Assembly: GCA_020633435.1 (NCBI GenBank)
Contig: JACKDP010000002.1
Span: 124,001-188,000 of the forward strand
Reading direction: 5' to 3'
Source of the DNA: Myxococcales bacterium
GTDB lineage: Bacteria > Myxococcota_A > Bradymonadia > UBA7976 > UBA1532
Length of the DNA stretch: 64,000 bases
Below are positions 53,952 to 63,500 of the stretch, piece after piece (within the stretch, counting starts at the first letter, position 1; each line of letters starts with the position of its first letter). Below the pieces are notes generated by a model, which had not been told where the DNA came from, ran no database searches, and was given only the letters and a program-made list of their open reading frames with translations. The translations under genes and the position numbers were made by a program.

Positions 53952-54711
53952 CAACGCGGGGTTGTCCATCAAGGACAGCGCCTCGGGGCGCGTCGTGCGC
54001 AGCTTGTTCCGCGAGGGGCGCGCGTCGGGGCTCTTCGTCCGCAGCCGCGGCGAGGTGCGCGTGGAGGACAGCCGCTTCGTGCAGAACCGGCTGGCCGGGG
54101 TCGAGATCGGCGACCGCGCGACGCCCGTCCTGCGCCGCAACACCCTGAGCGGCGGGCTGGGGACGGGCATCTTCATCCACGACGACGCGAAGCCGCGCAT
54201 CGAGGGCAACGTGCTGCAGGGGCAGGCCCTGGCCGCCATCGAGGTGACGACGCGCGCCGAGCCCGTCCTGCGGGGCAACCGCATCGAGGGCGGCGACGGG
54301 GGCGGCATCTTCCTGCACGATCAGGCCGGCGGGCTGGTGGAGGACAACGAGATCGTCGGCACGGCCCGGGCCAGCGTCCTGGTGCGCGACCCGGGCACGG
54401 CGCCGCGGGTCGTGCGCAACGTGCTGCGGGGCGGCGGGCAGAGCGGGCTGCACGTCCTGCAGGGGGCCGCGGGCACCTACACCGAGAACCGCATCACCGA
54501 CCACCGCGGCCATGGCATCGAGGTGGTGGCCGCCGCCCCGAGCCTGGAGGGCAACACCGTCCGCGGCAACGCCGGCTATGGCGTCGCCTACTTCGAGGCC
54601 GCCGCGGGCCGCCTGGGCCACAACGCCCTGGAGGGCAACGCGGCGGGCACGCTGCGCCTCGAGGGCGCCGATCCGGCCCGGCTCGAGCGCGCGGACGGCC
54701 CCACGCCGTAG
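53305..54711 (+). CDS. right-handed beta-helix (pectate-lyase-like/NosD-type) domain, C-terminal part of the same gene
   Basis: An open frame of 468 codons from TTG 53305. From about residue 20 it reads as one continuous parallel beta-helix. After TLAAAVAEARPGDRVIVPAG and PLILEGEPGAIIDGADENAL come some fifteen coils of the GNxIxGN/AGVxVxxxGxxxVxxC type (GLFVTDLGQAILADCEIQDA, NRLAGVEIGDRATPVLRRN, GNAGYGVAYFEAAAGRLG). Such helices bind or modify polysaccharide, but no lyase catalytic residues stand out. TTG is probably not the true start: the frame break at 53295-53345 joins it to the pseudokinase with its transmembrane helix. The product would thus place the beta-helix outside the membrane. 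Confidence 0.72.
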   Translation: MPPTRGRPTPAPDAALATTGRVLRVEPEGELRTLAAAVAEARPGDRVIVPAGVHPGPIELGVPLILEGEPGAIIDGADENALRIAADAVVRRVTLRRTGLRNRYVVRVRAGHARLEDCTIMGAGGAAVGVTDEGRLTIQGGRIQGGQAAGLFVTDLGQAILADCEIQDAGLSGVEVAGQGRVRARRCQIHDNAGAGVLAREAGHVDLDGVEVFSNDNAGLSIKDSASGRVVRSLFREGRASGLFVRSRGEVRVEDSRFVQNRLAGVEIGDRATPVLRRNTLSGGLGTGIFIHDDAKPRIEGNVLQGQALAAIEVTTRAEPVLRGNRIEGGDGGGIFLHDQAGGLVEDNEIVGTARASVLVRDPGTAPRVVRNVLRGGGQSGLHVLQGAAGTYTENRITDHRGHGIEVVAAAPSLEGNTVRGNAGYGVAYFEAAAGRLGHNALEGNAAGTLRLEGADPARLERADGPTP

Positions 54712-54781
54712 GGCCCGCGCGAAACGCGCTGGGAACGGCCGGGCCGCGCTGCTACCCTGCGCGCCCTCGAAGGAGGCTCGC

Positions 54782-56125
54782 ATGAGCACCGAAGTGCGCA
54801 AGGTCCACTTTCTCTCCCTGGGCTGCCCGAAGAACCGCATCGACACCGAGACGATGCTGGCCAGCCTGCCCGGGGCCCGCTACACGATGACCCCGGAGGC
54901 CGACGAGGCCGACGTCGTGGTCGTCAACACCTGCGCCTTCGTGGAGTCGGCCAAGAAGGAGAGCGTCGACGCCATCCTCGACATGGCCCGCCTCAAGGAG
55001 AAGGGCCGCATCGGCCAGCTCGTGGTGACGGGCTGCCTGGCCCAGCGCTACCCCGACGAGCTGGCCCGCGAGCTGCCCGAGGTGGATCACTTCGTCGGCA
55101 CGAACGACCTGGGCCTCGTCACCGAGATCCTGGACGGCCGCACCCAGTCCCGCGTGCTGGTGGGCAACCCCGACCGCCGCGACTTCGACTGGGAGGCCCC
55201 GCGCTACAACAGCGTCGAGGGCGGCCACTCCGCGTGGCTGAAGATCGCCGAGGGCTGCTCGAACACCTGCGCCTTCTGCATCATCCCCACCCTGCGCGGG
55301 CCGCAGCGCAGCCGCTCCATCGAGTCCATCCTGCGCGAGGCGCGGATGCTGGCGGCCCAGGGCGTGGTGGAGCTGAACCTGGTGGCCCAGGATCTCACGG
55401 CCTACGGCTACGACCTCACGCCGCGCCTGAACCTGACGGCCCTGCTGGAGCCGCTGGCCCAGGTCGACGGCATCCGCTGGATCCGCCTGCTGTACGCCTA
55501 CCCGCGCAGCTTCCCCAAGGGTCTCGTGGACTTGATGGCCAGCGAGCCGCGCATCGTGCCGTACCTGGACATGCCCCTGCAGCACATCAGCGACCCCGTC
55601 CTGAAGCTGATGAAGCGGGGCAGCACCAGCGACACCATCCGCCGCCGGGTGGCCGAGCTGCGCGAGAAGGTGCCCGGCCTGGTGCTGCGCACGACGTTCA
55701 TCTCCGGCTTCCCCGGCGAGACGGACGCCGACCACCGCCAGCTCGTCGACTTCGTGCAGGAGGCCCGCTTCGAGCGCCTGGGCGTCTTCGCCTACAGCCG
55801 CGAGGAGGGCACGCCGGCCCATGACCTGCCCAACCAGGTGTCGGCGGCCGTCAAGGCGCGCCGCCTCGACGAGATCATGTACGTCCAGCGCGACATCTCC
55901 CGGGCCCACAACGAGGCCCTGATGGACCGCGAGGTGGACGTGCTGGTGGAGCGCCCGAGCGCCGAGTCGGACCTGGTGATGGTGGGCCGCACCGCCCAGC
56001 AGGCCCCCGAGATCGACGGGGTGACCTACATCGGCCTGTCGGACGCCGTGCGGCCGGGCGCCATCGTGCGCGCCGTCGTCACCCAGGTGACCGACTACGA
56101 TCTCGCCGTCGAGCCGCTCGAATAG
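54782..56125 (+). CDS. rimO: ribosomal protein S12 methylthiotransferase RimO
   Basis: A 447-residue radical-SAM enzyme that methylthiolates the conserved Asp of ribosomal protein S12. The N-terminal UPF0004 cluster uses Cys15 (LGCPKN), Cys51 (NTCAF) and Cys85 (TGCLAQRY). The radical-SAM cluster is CSNTCAFC (159-166). The C-terminal TRAM domain is present (DREVDVLVERPSAESDLVMVGR and AIVRAVVTQVTDYDL). RimO-type features such as IPTLRGPQRSRS, YAYPRSFP and DMPLQHIS favour it over MiaB. AAGGAGG precedes ATG 54782. Length is normal and all six Cys are intact. Confidence 0.95.
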   Translation: MSTEVRKVHFLSLGCPKNRIDTETMLASLPGARYTMTPEADEADVVVVNTCAFVESAKKESVDAILDMARLKEKGRIGQLVVTGCLAQRYPDELARELPEVDHFVGTNDLGLVTEILDGRTQSRVLVGNPDRRDFDWEAPRYNSVEGGHSAWLKIAEGCSNTCAFCIIPTLRGPQRSRSIESILREARMLAAQGVVELNLVAQDLTAYGYDLTPRLNLTALLEPLAQVDGIRWIRLLYAYPRSFPKGLVDLMASEPRIVPYLDMPLQHISDPVLKLMKRGSTSDTIRRRVAELREKVPGLVLRTTFISGFPGETDADHRQLVDFVQEARFERLGVFAYSREEGTPAHDLPNQVSAAVKARRLDEIMYVQRDISRAHNEALMDREVDVLVERPSAESDLVMVGRTAQQAPEIDGVTYIGLSDAVRPGAIVRAVVTQVTDYDLAVEPLE

Positions 56126-56195
56126 CGCGCCCGCCGGGCCCACGTCACCGCGGCAAGCATGACCCCCGCCGCGGTCGCTGGTAGGCTGCGCCGAC

Positions 56196-59100
56196 ATGGA
56201 CGCGCTCGACGCCCCCCGCAAGGTTCTGCGCATCACCGCTCGGCTCTACCAGCGGATCAGCGCGCAGATCATCCTGATCCTGGCGTTCCTGGGGCTCGTC
56301 TACTTCCTCGTCTACTTCCTGCTGAACTCCACGTTCGCGTCGCGGGTCTTCGATCAGCTCGTCAACAGCGAGTTCCGGGGGCGCATCGCGTGGGGCCGCC
56401 TGCAGTGGGGGCCGCTGCCCTGGCAGCTCAGCCTGTCGGATGTGGTGATGGCCGACTCCCAGGACCGGCCGGTGATCACCGCCCGCCGCATCCGGGTGGA
56501 CGACCTGCACCTGGCCGAGCTCCTGCGCATGCGGGTGGCGGCGTCGCGCATCCTCATCGAGGATCCGGTGGTGCGGCTCGTGGCCCGCGCCCACCCCGAG
56601 GGCGTCGACGCGCTGGGCCAGCCGGTGCCCCTCATGAACATCTCCGAGATGTTCCTGCCGCCGCCCGGGGTGGTCGTGCTGGACGAGGGGGCCGCGCCCT
56701 CGGAGCTGCACCTCGACTTCCAGGACGTCGACATCACCAACGCCCGCTTCCTGCTGGACCTGCCCGACTTCTTCCTGGAGGTGCGGGGGGCAGACGTGGA
56801 GCAGGCGCGCTTCTACCTCAACACCCTCGACGCCGAGCGGTCGATGACGATGGGGGCGGCCCGGCTGGGGCTGCAGGAGGGCTACGTCCTCGTCCCCCGC
56901 GGCCCCCTGGTGGTGCCCGCCGTCGAGGCCGAGCCCGGCGACGTGATGCGCTTCAGCTTCGCCGACGGGGTGGCCCGCTTCTTCGACTGGCGGTTCAGCG
57001 CCTTCACGGTGGCGGGCTTCACCACCACCAGCCGGGGCGATCCCATCAGCGTCCGCGCCCTGGCCATGGACCTGTCGGGGCCCTCGCCCACGCTGCGGGC
57101 CGACGTGGACATAGAGGCCAAGGCCATCCAGAACCACCTGGAACCCTTGGGGATTTCCGGCATCGCCGGCCCCGCGACCGTGCGCGCCCGGGGGGAGGGC
57201 GAGCTCGACGCCTACGGCGCCCACGCCGAGGTCTCGGGGGCCGGGCTCGACGTCATGGGCCACGCCGTCGGCGCCTACCGGCTGGTGGCGGTGAAGGATC
57301 CCGACGACCGGATGGTGGTGGAGTCGCTGACGGCGGAGGCCCTGGCGGGCCGCGTCGAGCTGAGCGCCGACTTCGACCTGCCCACCGGGGACGCCGTGGC
57401 GGTGGTGGATCTGCTGGCCGTGGATCCGAGCCTGCTGCCCGAGGTCGCCCAGGATCGGGCCGTGGCCAGCCTGGCGCAGGGGCCGCTGACGGCCCGCGTG
57501 CGGGTGCACGGGGCGAGCCTGCTGGACGACGACCGGCGCATCTCGGCCACCCTCGACCTGACCCACCGCCGCACCGGCCGGGAGCTGCCGGGCCTGGCGC
57601 GCCTGGCCGAGCTGGATCTCATCGCCTCCCTGGAGGGGGGGCAGGTGGTGCTGCACCACCTCCGCGCCGACGCGGGCGACAACCGCGTCGCGCTGCGGGG
57701 GGCGCTCGATCTGCCGACGCTGCAGGCCCAGGCCAGCGGCCGGGTGGACGTCGCGCGGCTGGCCGAGCTGGGGGCGGCGCTGGGGGTGCCGCTGGTGGGG
57801 GCGGTCTCCGCCACCTTCGAGGCGGGCGGCACCGTCAAGTCGCCCTCGGTGGGGGTGAAGGTGGTGGGCACCGGCCTGCGCTACGCCGACTACCCGGCCG
57901 CCGACGTGGTGACGGACCTGCGCTACACCGGCAAGGCCGTCCAGGTGGGCCGCCTCGACGTCACGACGGACGTGGGCAGCGTGTCCGCCGCGGGCAAGGT
58001 GGCCCTCGGGCGCGTGCCCACCTTCGATCTGCAGGTGCGGCTCAAGGAGCTGGATCTCACCGCCGTGCCCCTGGCCCTCGACATCTCGGGGCAGGTGGAC
58101 ACGCCCACGCCCATCACCATCACGGGGCCGCTGTCGGCGCCGCAGATCGCCGGGGCGGTGGCGGTGACGCGCCCGCGCTACGGGCGGCTCTTGCTGGACG
58201 GGGTGACGGTGGCGGGCGCGTGGGCCGGCAAGACGGCCACCCTCGATCGGCTGGAGGTCCGCGGCCAGGGGGCGACGTGGGTGGAGGCCAGCGGCTCCAT
58301 CGACCTGCGGCGCCTGGCCTACACGGGCACGCTGGACGTGCGGCAGGTGCCGCTGGCCCTGGCCGACGCCTTCGCGCCCTCGCCGACCGGCGTCGCGGGC
58401 CGCCTCACGGTGCACCTGGAGGGGGAGGGCACCGTGGCCGCCCCGCAGGCGGCGGGCTCCATCGCCATCGAGCAGCTGGCGGTGGGCGAGCTGAAGCTGG
58501 CGGACTCCCTGCTGACGGTGCAGGCGGAGGGCGACCAGGTCACCCTCGGCGGCAAGCTGCTCGGGGCCTTCGACATCGCCGCCCACACCGGCCTGGGCCC
58601 GGGCCAGGCGGGCGAGGCCACCGTCAGCTTCCAGCGCATCGATCCCAAGGTGCTGCTGGCCATCGACGACGAGAGCTGGTCGGCCAAGGCCTCCGGCGAG
58701 GTGAAGGCGGCGTTCCGGGCCTTCGACGGGGCCCTCGACGCGGTGGTGGTCAACATCAGCGAGCTGGGCGGGTCGTGGCGGCTGTACGACGCCCAGGGGC
58801 AGATCGTGCAGACGCCGGGCCTGACGTGCCCCACCTGCCCGACGCTGATGGCCGCGGCGGCGCGGCCCATCCGCCTGAGCTTCCGCCACGGGGTCATCAC
58901 GGTCGACGACTTCAACATCGCCGTGAACCGGCAGATCATCGGCCTCGCCGGCACGGTGGGGGTGGACGGCACGGTGGACCTGGCCGTCGGCGGGCGCTTC
59001 GATCTGGCCCTCGGCCGGCCCTTCCTGCAGTCGGTCTTCACCGATGTGCAGGGCAGCGCCGAGCTGCAGGTGGGCGTCATCGGGCCCCTCACCGCCCCGC

Positions 59101-60515
59101 AGGCGACGGGCTGGGTTCGCCTGGAGCGGCTGGAGCTGGCGCCGCGCTCGCCCGTAATCGCCAATGATCTCCGGCTCATCCAGCCGGTCGAGTTCAAGAT
59201 CGGCCTCCCGGACGGGGTGCGCACGGCCGAGGGCGACGGGGCCATCCTCGTCAGCATCCCCCGCGAGACGCGCCCCACGCCGGATCGCCCGGCGGCCCCC
59301 AACGCCTTCCTGCTGCGCCGCGACGAGTCGACGGTGGCCATCAAGCGCGTCGAGGTGCTGCTGGAGAAGTTCGCCCTGGAGCGGCTGGCCGTGGCCATCG
59401 ACGCCAACGACCTGGTCTTGAACATCCCCAAGGTCGTGCGCGGCCAGGCGACGCTGCGCGACCTGACGGTGGAGCTCTTCCAGCACCGCCGGCGCCGCCG
59501 GCCCCCCGAGACGCGCCTGAAGGTCGGCGGCGAGGTGGAGATCCAGCGGCTCGAGTACGTGGCCGACATCAGCCCGCCGGGTGCCATCAACCAGGAGGTG
59601 GCCGACAACATCGCCGGCCGGACGCGGGCGCGCACCGTCAGCGCCTTCGAGCGCGTGCCGCTGCTCAAGCGCCTCATGCTCGACCTGCACGTCTTCGGGA
59701 AGGACGAGATCTACGTGCGCAGCGACGTGGCGGTGGCGACCATCGACATGGAGCTGAAGATGGACGTCACCGCCCGCGGCTTCCTGGTGGGCACCGACGA
59801 CGACGCCGCCGACGAGCAGCTCACCCTGGACGGCCAGGTGGACATCCTCGACGACTCGCGCATCGTCTACCAGCGCCGGCCCTTCGACGTGACGTCCGGG
59901 CAGGTGAACTTCGGCAACAGCAGCAACAGCAACTTCATGACGGCCGAGCTCATCGCCACCCACACCTTCCGCCTGCGCACCGACGAGGGCGGCGGCGCCA
60001 GCTCCTTCGAGCTGGGCGGCGGCGGCGACGTGCGCGAGGAGGAGGTCACGCTGAAGGTGAGCGCGGCCATGTCCACCCGCGACAGCGAGCTGCGCATCAA
60101 GCCGGAGCTCTCCAGCAGCGGCGGGGCCAGCCAGATCGAGGTGCTCACGCTGCTGCTCACCGGCCGCCTGCCCTCGGACCTGACGGGGGCCGCGGGGGCC
60201 CAGCCCGCCACGGAGGCCCTGCTGGGGCCGGTGCTGAACCTCATCGAGCAGCCCCTGGAGGAGACGCTCGACCTGGATCTGAGCCTGACGGCGGCCACGA
60301 CGGGGACGCTCTTCGTCGACGTCGACAAGGTGCTCTCGCGGCGACTGCGCCTGTACTCGCGCACGCCCGTGGGCAACGAGTCGGCCACGAACCCGCAGAC
60401 GTTCGGCCTGGAGTACCGCATCAACAACCTGGCCACGGGCGAGCTGACCACCGAGCAGCTCGGCAGCAACAACGCCACCAGCGGCCGCCTGCGCCTGCGC
60501 CTGGAGCTCGACTGA
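56196..60515 (+). CDS. tamB: TamB-like (DUF490/AsmA-related) translocation and assembly protein
   Basis: A 1439-residue protein with one N-terminal transmembrane helix (residues about 23-43, AQIILILAFLGLVYFLVYFL). The very long beta-strand repeat region is typical of TamB/VPS13-like bridge proteins, which span the periplasm and carry lipid between membranes. The C-terminal 400 residues match the DUF490/TamB domain: VRGQATLRDLTVEL, then a DGQVDILDDSRIVYQRRPFD/GQVNFGN segment. After these come VLTLLLTGRLPSDL and LGLEYR-type strands, ending RLRLRLELD. Its stop overlaps the start of the Omp85 gene by one base (TGATG). This is strong support for a TamB-Omp85 pair, although the gene order is opposite to the tamA-tamB order known in E. 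coli. E. coli TamB is of similar size. Confidence 0.9.
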   Translation: MDALDAPRKVLRITARLYQRISAQIILILAFLGLVYFLVYFLLNSTFASRVFDQLVNSEFRGRIAWGRLQWGPLPWQLSLSDVVMADSQDRPVITARRIRVDDLHLAELLRMRVAASRILIEDPVVRLVARAHPEGVDALGQPVPLMNISEMFLPPPGVVVLDEGAAPSELHLDFQDVDITNARFLLDLPDFFLEVRGADVEQARFYLNTLDAERSMTMGAARLGLQEGYVLVPRGPLVVPAVEAEPGDVMRFSFADGVARFFDWRFSAFTVAGFTTTSRGDPISVRALAMDLSGPSPTLRADVDIEAKAIQNHLEPLGISGIAGPATVRARGEGELDAYGAHAEVSGAGLDVMGHAVGAYRLVAVKDPDDRMVVESLTAEALAGRVELSADFDLPTGDAVAVVDLLAVDPSLLPEVAQDRAVASLAQGPLTARVRVHGASLLDDDRRISATLDLTHRRTGRELPGLARLAELDLIASLEGGQVVLHHLRADAGDNRVALRGALDLPTLQAQASGRVDVARLAELGAALGVPLVGAVSATFEAGGTVKSPSVGVKVVGTGLRYADYPAADVVTDLRYTGKAVQVGRLDVTTDVGSVSAAGKVALGRVPTFDLQVRLKELDLTAVPLALDISGQVDTPTPITITGPLSAPQIAGAVAVTRPRYGRLLLDGVTVAGAWAGKTATLDRLEVRGQGATWVEASGSIDLRRLAYTGTLDVRQVPLALADAFAPSPTGVAGRLTVHLEGEGTVAAPQAAGSIAIEQLAVGELKLADSLLTVQAEGDQVTLGGKLLGAFDIAAHTGLGPGQAGEATVSFQRIDPKVLLAIDDESWSAKASGEVKAAFRAFDGALDAVVVNISELGGSWRLYDAQGQIVQTPGLTCPTCPTLMAAAARPIRLSFRHGVITVDDFNIAVNRQIIGLAGTVGVDGTVDLAVGGRFDLALGRPFLQSVFTDVQGSAELQVGVIGPLTAPQATGWVRLERLELAPRSPVIANDLRLIQPVEFKIGLPDGVRTAEGDGAILVSIPRETRPTPDRPAAPNAFLLRRDESTVAIKRVEVLLEKFALERLAVAIDANDLVLNIPKVVRGQATLRDLTVELFQHRRRRRPPETRLKVGGEVEIQRLEYVADISPPGAINQEVADNIAGRTRARTVSAFERVPLLKRLMLDLHVFGKDEIYVRSDVAVATIDMELKMDVTARGFLVGTDDDAADEQLTLDGQVDILDDSRIVYQRRPFDVTSGQVNFGNSSNSNFMTAELIATHTFRLRTDEGGGASSFELGGGGDVREEEVTLKVSAAMSTRDSELRIKPELSSSGGASQIEVLTLLLTGRLPSDLTGAAGAQPATEALLGPVLNLIEQPLEETLDLDLSLTAATTGTLFVDVDKVLSRRLRLYSRTPVGNESATNPQTFGLEYRINNLATGELTTEQLGSNNATSGRLRLRLELD

Positions 60516-63500
60516 TGGGGCGGGCCCTCCTCGCGCTCCTGCTGCTGCTGGGGGTGGCCTGGGCCCAGCCCGAGGTGCCCGACGGCGGCGTCTTCGTGCC
60601 GGCGACGGAGGACGAGGAGGCCGACGCCGGGCCGCCGGACGAGGCCCCGGCCGAGGGCGAGGCGGTGCCCGAGGACGGCGAGGCCGCCCCGGAGGCGGGC
60701 GCTGCCCCCGACGAAGGCGGTGAGTCAGGCCAGCGCCGCCGTGGCCGCCGTGGGGGCCGCGACCGGGGCGGCGAGGGCGCCTCCCGCCGCGACCCGCGCC
60801 TGGAGGCCATCGTCGAGCAGTTCCGCCCGCTCCAGGGCCGCCCCGTCCTGGGCGTCTCCATCACCTGCGACTTCGCCGAGTGCGCCGCCCCCGAGCGCAA
60901 CACCGTGCTGCGCCAGATCACCCGCCTCGACCGCGGCACCCCCCTGCGCCCGGAGGACGTCGCCGACGCCTGGCTGCGCCTCGTCAGCACGGGCCTCTTC
61001 CGCGACCTGCGCGTCGACGCCGCCCCCCGCGGGGCCCAGGTGGAGGTGCGCTTCACCGGCGTCTGGGCGGTGGTCATCACCGATCTGCGCATCGAGTACG
61101 ACCGCCTGCAGAGCCGGCTCTACCCCCAGCAGTTCCGCAGCGAGATCCGAAAACGCCTTTCGTTTCGGAAGGGTAGCTCGTTTCCGCCGCTCCAGGCCGA
61201 CGGCCGCTTCTCCCCCGCGGACCAGGCCGAGATCGACGACCAGCGCGCGCGCATCGCCGACCTGTACGAGCGCCAGGGGTACGAGGGCACGGAGGTGGAG
61301 TTCCTGCCCGAGTACCACGGCGAGAACCGCAAGTTCGTGGAGCTGGTGGTGCGCGTCCACGAGGGCCGGCAGCCCGAGATCGGCCAGGTGCTGGTGCAGG
61401 GCAACCAGGCGTTCTCCTACAGCCGCATCCTGGCGGCCCTGAGCACCGGCGAGCGCGTCGACTTCTGGCGCGACCTCTTCGGCGCCTTCGGCCTGGGTCG
61501 CTACGCCCAGCGCCAGTTCCGCGAGGAGCTCAAGGGCGTCGAGGCCCTGTACCGCAGCCAGGGCTACGTGGCGGCGCGCGTCCGCCTCGAGGGCACCGTG
61601 CAGCGGCGCGACGGCAAGGTCTTCCCGCTGGTGCGCGTGCGCGAAGGGCCCCGCGTCACCGCCAGCTTCGAGGGCAACGAGAGCCTCGACGACGAGGAGC
61701 TGGCCGCCGTGCTCACCTTCGAGGGCACCGGCGCCTACGACGAGACGGAGATCGCCTCCAGCATCGAGGCCATCAAGGACCTCTACCAGGAGATCGCCCG
61801 CTACTACGTGGAGGTGGAGGCGTCGGCCGAGCGCACCCCCACGGACGGCGTGCACGTGCGCTTCCAGATCGACGAGGGCCCCCGGGTGTACGTGCGCGCC
61901 ATCGAGCTGGTGGGCTCGAAGGCCATCCCGCTGGAGGAGCTGCTCGCCGCCATGGAGACGAAGGGCGTCGCCCCCGACGGGGTGATCAACACCTTCGTCG
62001 CCAGCAGTGGCGTGCTGCAGGACGCCCGCGTCATCAATGATCTCCTGGCCTTGCGCAACCTGTACTACGACCAGGGCTTCCTCGGCGTGCGCTTCCGCTG
62101 CGCCGATCCGCGCCTCGACGTGGCCACCTGGACGGCCCGCCGCCTCCAGGAGATCCGCCCCTCCGACGACTTCGGCCCCGCCATGGATCCGAGCTGGTTC
62201 GCCGGGCGCTTCGACGTCTGGTCCGAGGATCCCATCCGCAACCGGTGCTTCCTGGTGGAGTCGGACGCCGACCCCCGCCTGGTGACGCTGCACATGGAGC
62301 TGTCGGAGGGGCCGCGCACGACGGTGGATCGGGTGGCCATCGACGCCCTCCTCGCCGGCATGGACGCCGAGATGCGCGACGAGGCCTTCGCCCTGCTCCA
62401 GACGCTCGGCCTGGTGGACGACGTGCGCCGGCCCATCAAGGGCGCGGGCCTCAACCCCAAGAAAATTCAGGCGATTCGCAGCTTCGTCCTGCGCTACTTC
62501 CACCGCGAGGGCTACCTGCAGGCCGAGATCACCCCCCTGTGCTTCAGCGAGTCGGGCAGCGCCCGCAGCCACGCCGACTGCACGACGGGCCGCCTCTACG
62601 GCGCCCACATCGACCGGCTGCAGTTCGACATCACCCCCGGCCCCCGCAGCGAGGTGGACGGGGTGCTGCTGCGCGGGAACCTGCTGACGAAGCCCGCCAT
62701 CATCGAGCACGAGCTGCTGCTCTCCGACCGCGGCGCCCTGGGCACCGACGCCCTCTTCCGCAGCCAGGCCAACCTGCGCTCCCTCGGCGTCTTCGACTCG
62801 GTGAGCGTCACCCCCATCGGCCGCACCGAGAACAGCACCCGGTACGCCCACGCCAACCCGACCACCGTGAACGTCGTGGTGGAGGAGGGGCGCTACCAGA
62901 TCATCGACACCGTGCTCGGCCTCCAGATCGCCTCCACCCCCCTGTCGGCGGATGAGCTGCCCGTGCTCTACACGGCCGGCATCAGCGCCCGCGACCGCAA
63001 CCTGCTCGGCCGCGCGGTGGAGGGCGGCGTCGGCTTCACCCACGCCAACCGCATCGACACCCCCCAGGACGTGAGCGGCGACGACGCGAGCTGGGAGGTG
63101 GGCCTCTTCTTCAAGGATCGCCGCCTCTTCGGCACCCGCCTCGACCTCACCGTCGAGATCCCCTTCGAGCAGGGGCAGACGGCCCAGCGCGACGCCTACC
63201 AGCAGGTGTTCTCGGCCAAGACCGTGGTGGGCTACGACTTCTACAACCTGTCCTACCCGGCCGAGTGGGGCCGCGGCATGCGCACCACCTGGACGCTCGA
63301 GTTCCACCGCGAGCGCCGCCGGCCCCTCACCCGCGCCAGCGAGCGGCCGCCCTACGACGACTTCGACAACTTCCTGAGCCTCGCCCCGGCCCTCACCTGG
63401 GAGCGGCGCGACAACTCCCTGCACCCGACCCGCGGCTGGTTCGCGAGCCTGGCCACCGAGGCCGTGTCCAGCGACTTCGGCATCGATCCCGACGTGTCCT

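Noticed and set aside
56145..59963. A 1272-codon minus-strand frame over tamB
   Set aside because: Same antisense GC effect. TamB on the plus strand has a membrane helix, recognisable C-terminal domain and coupled neighbour.
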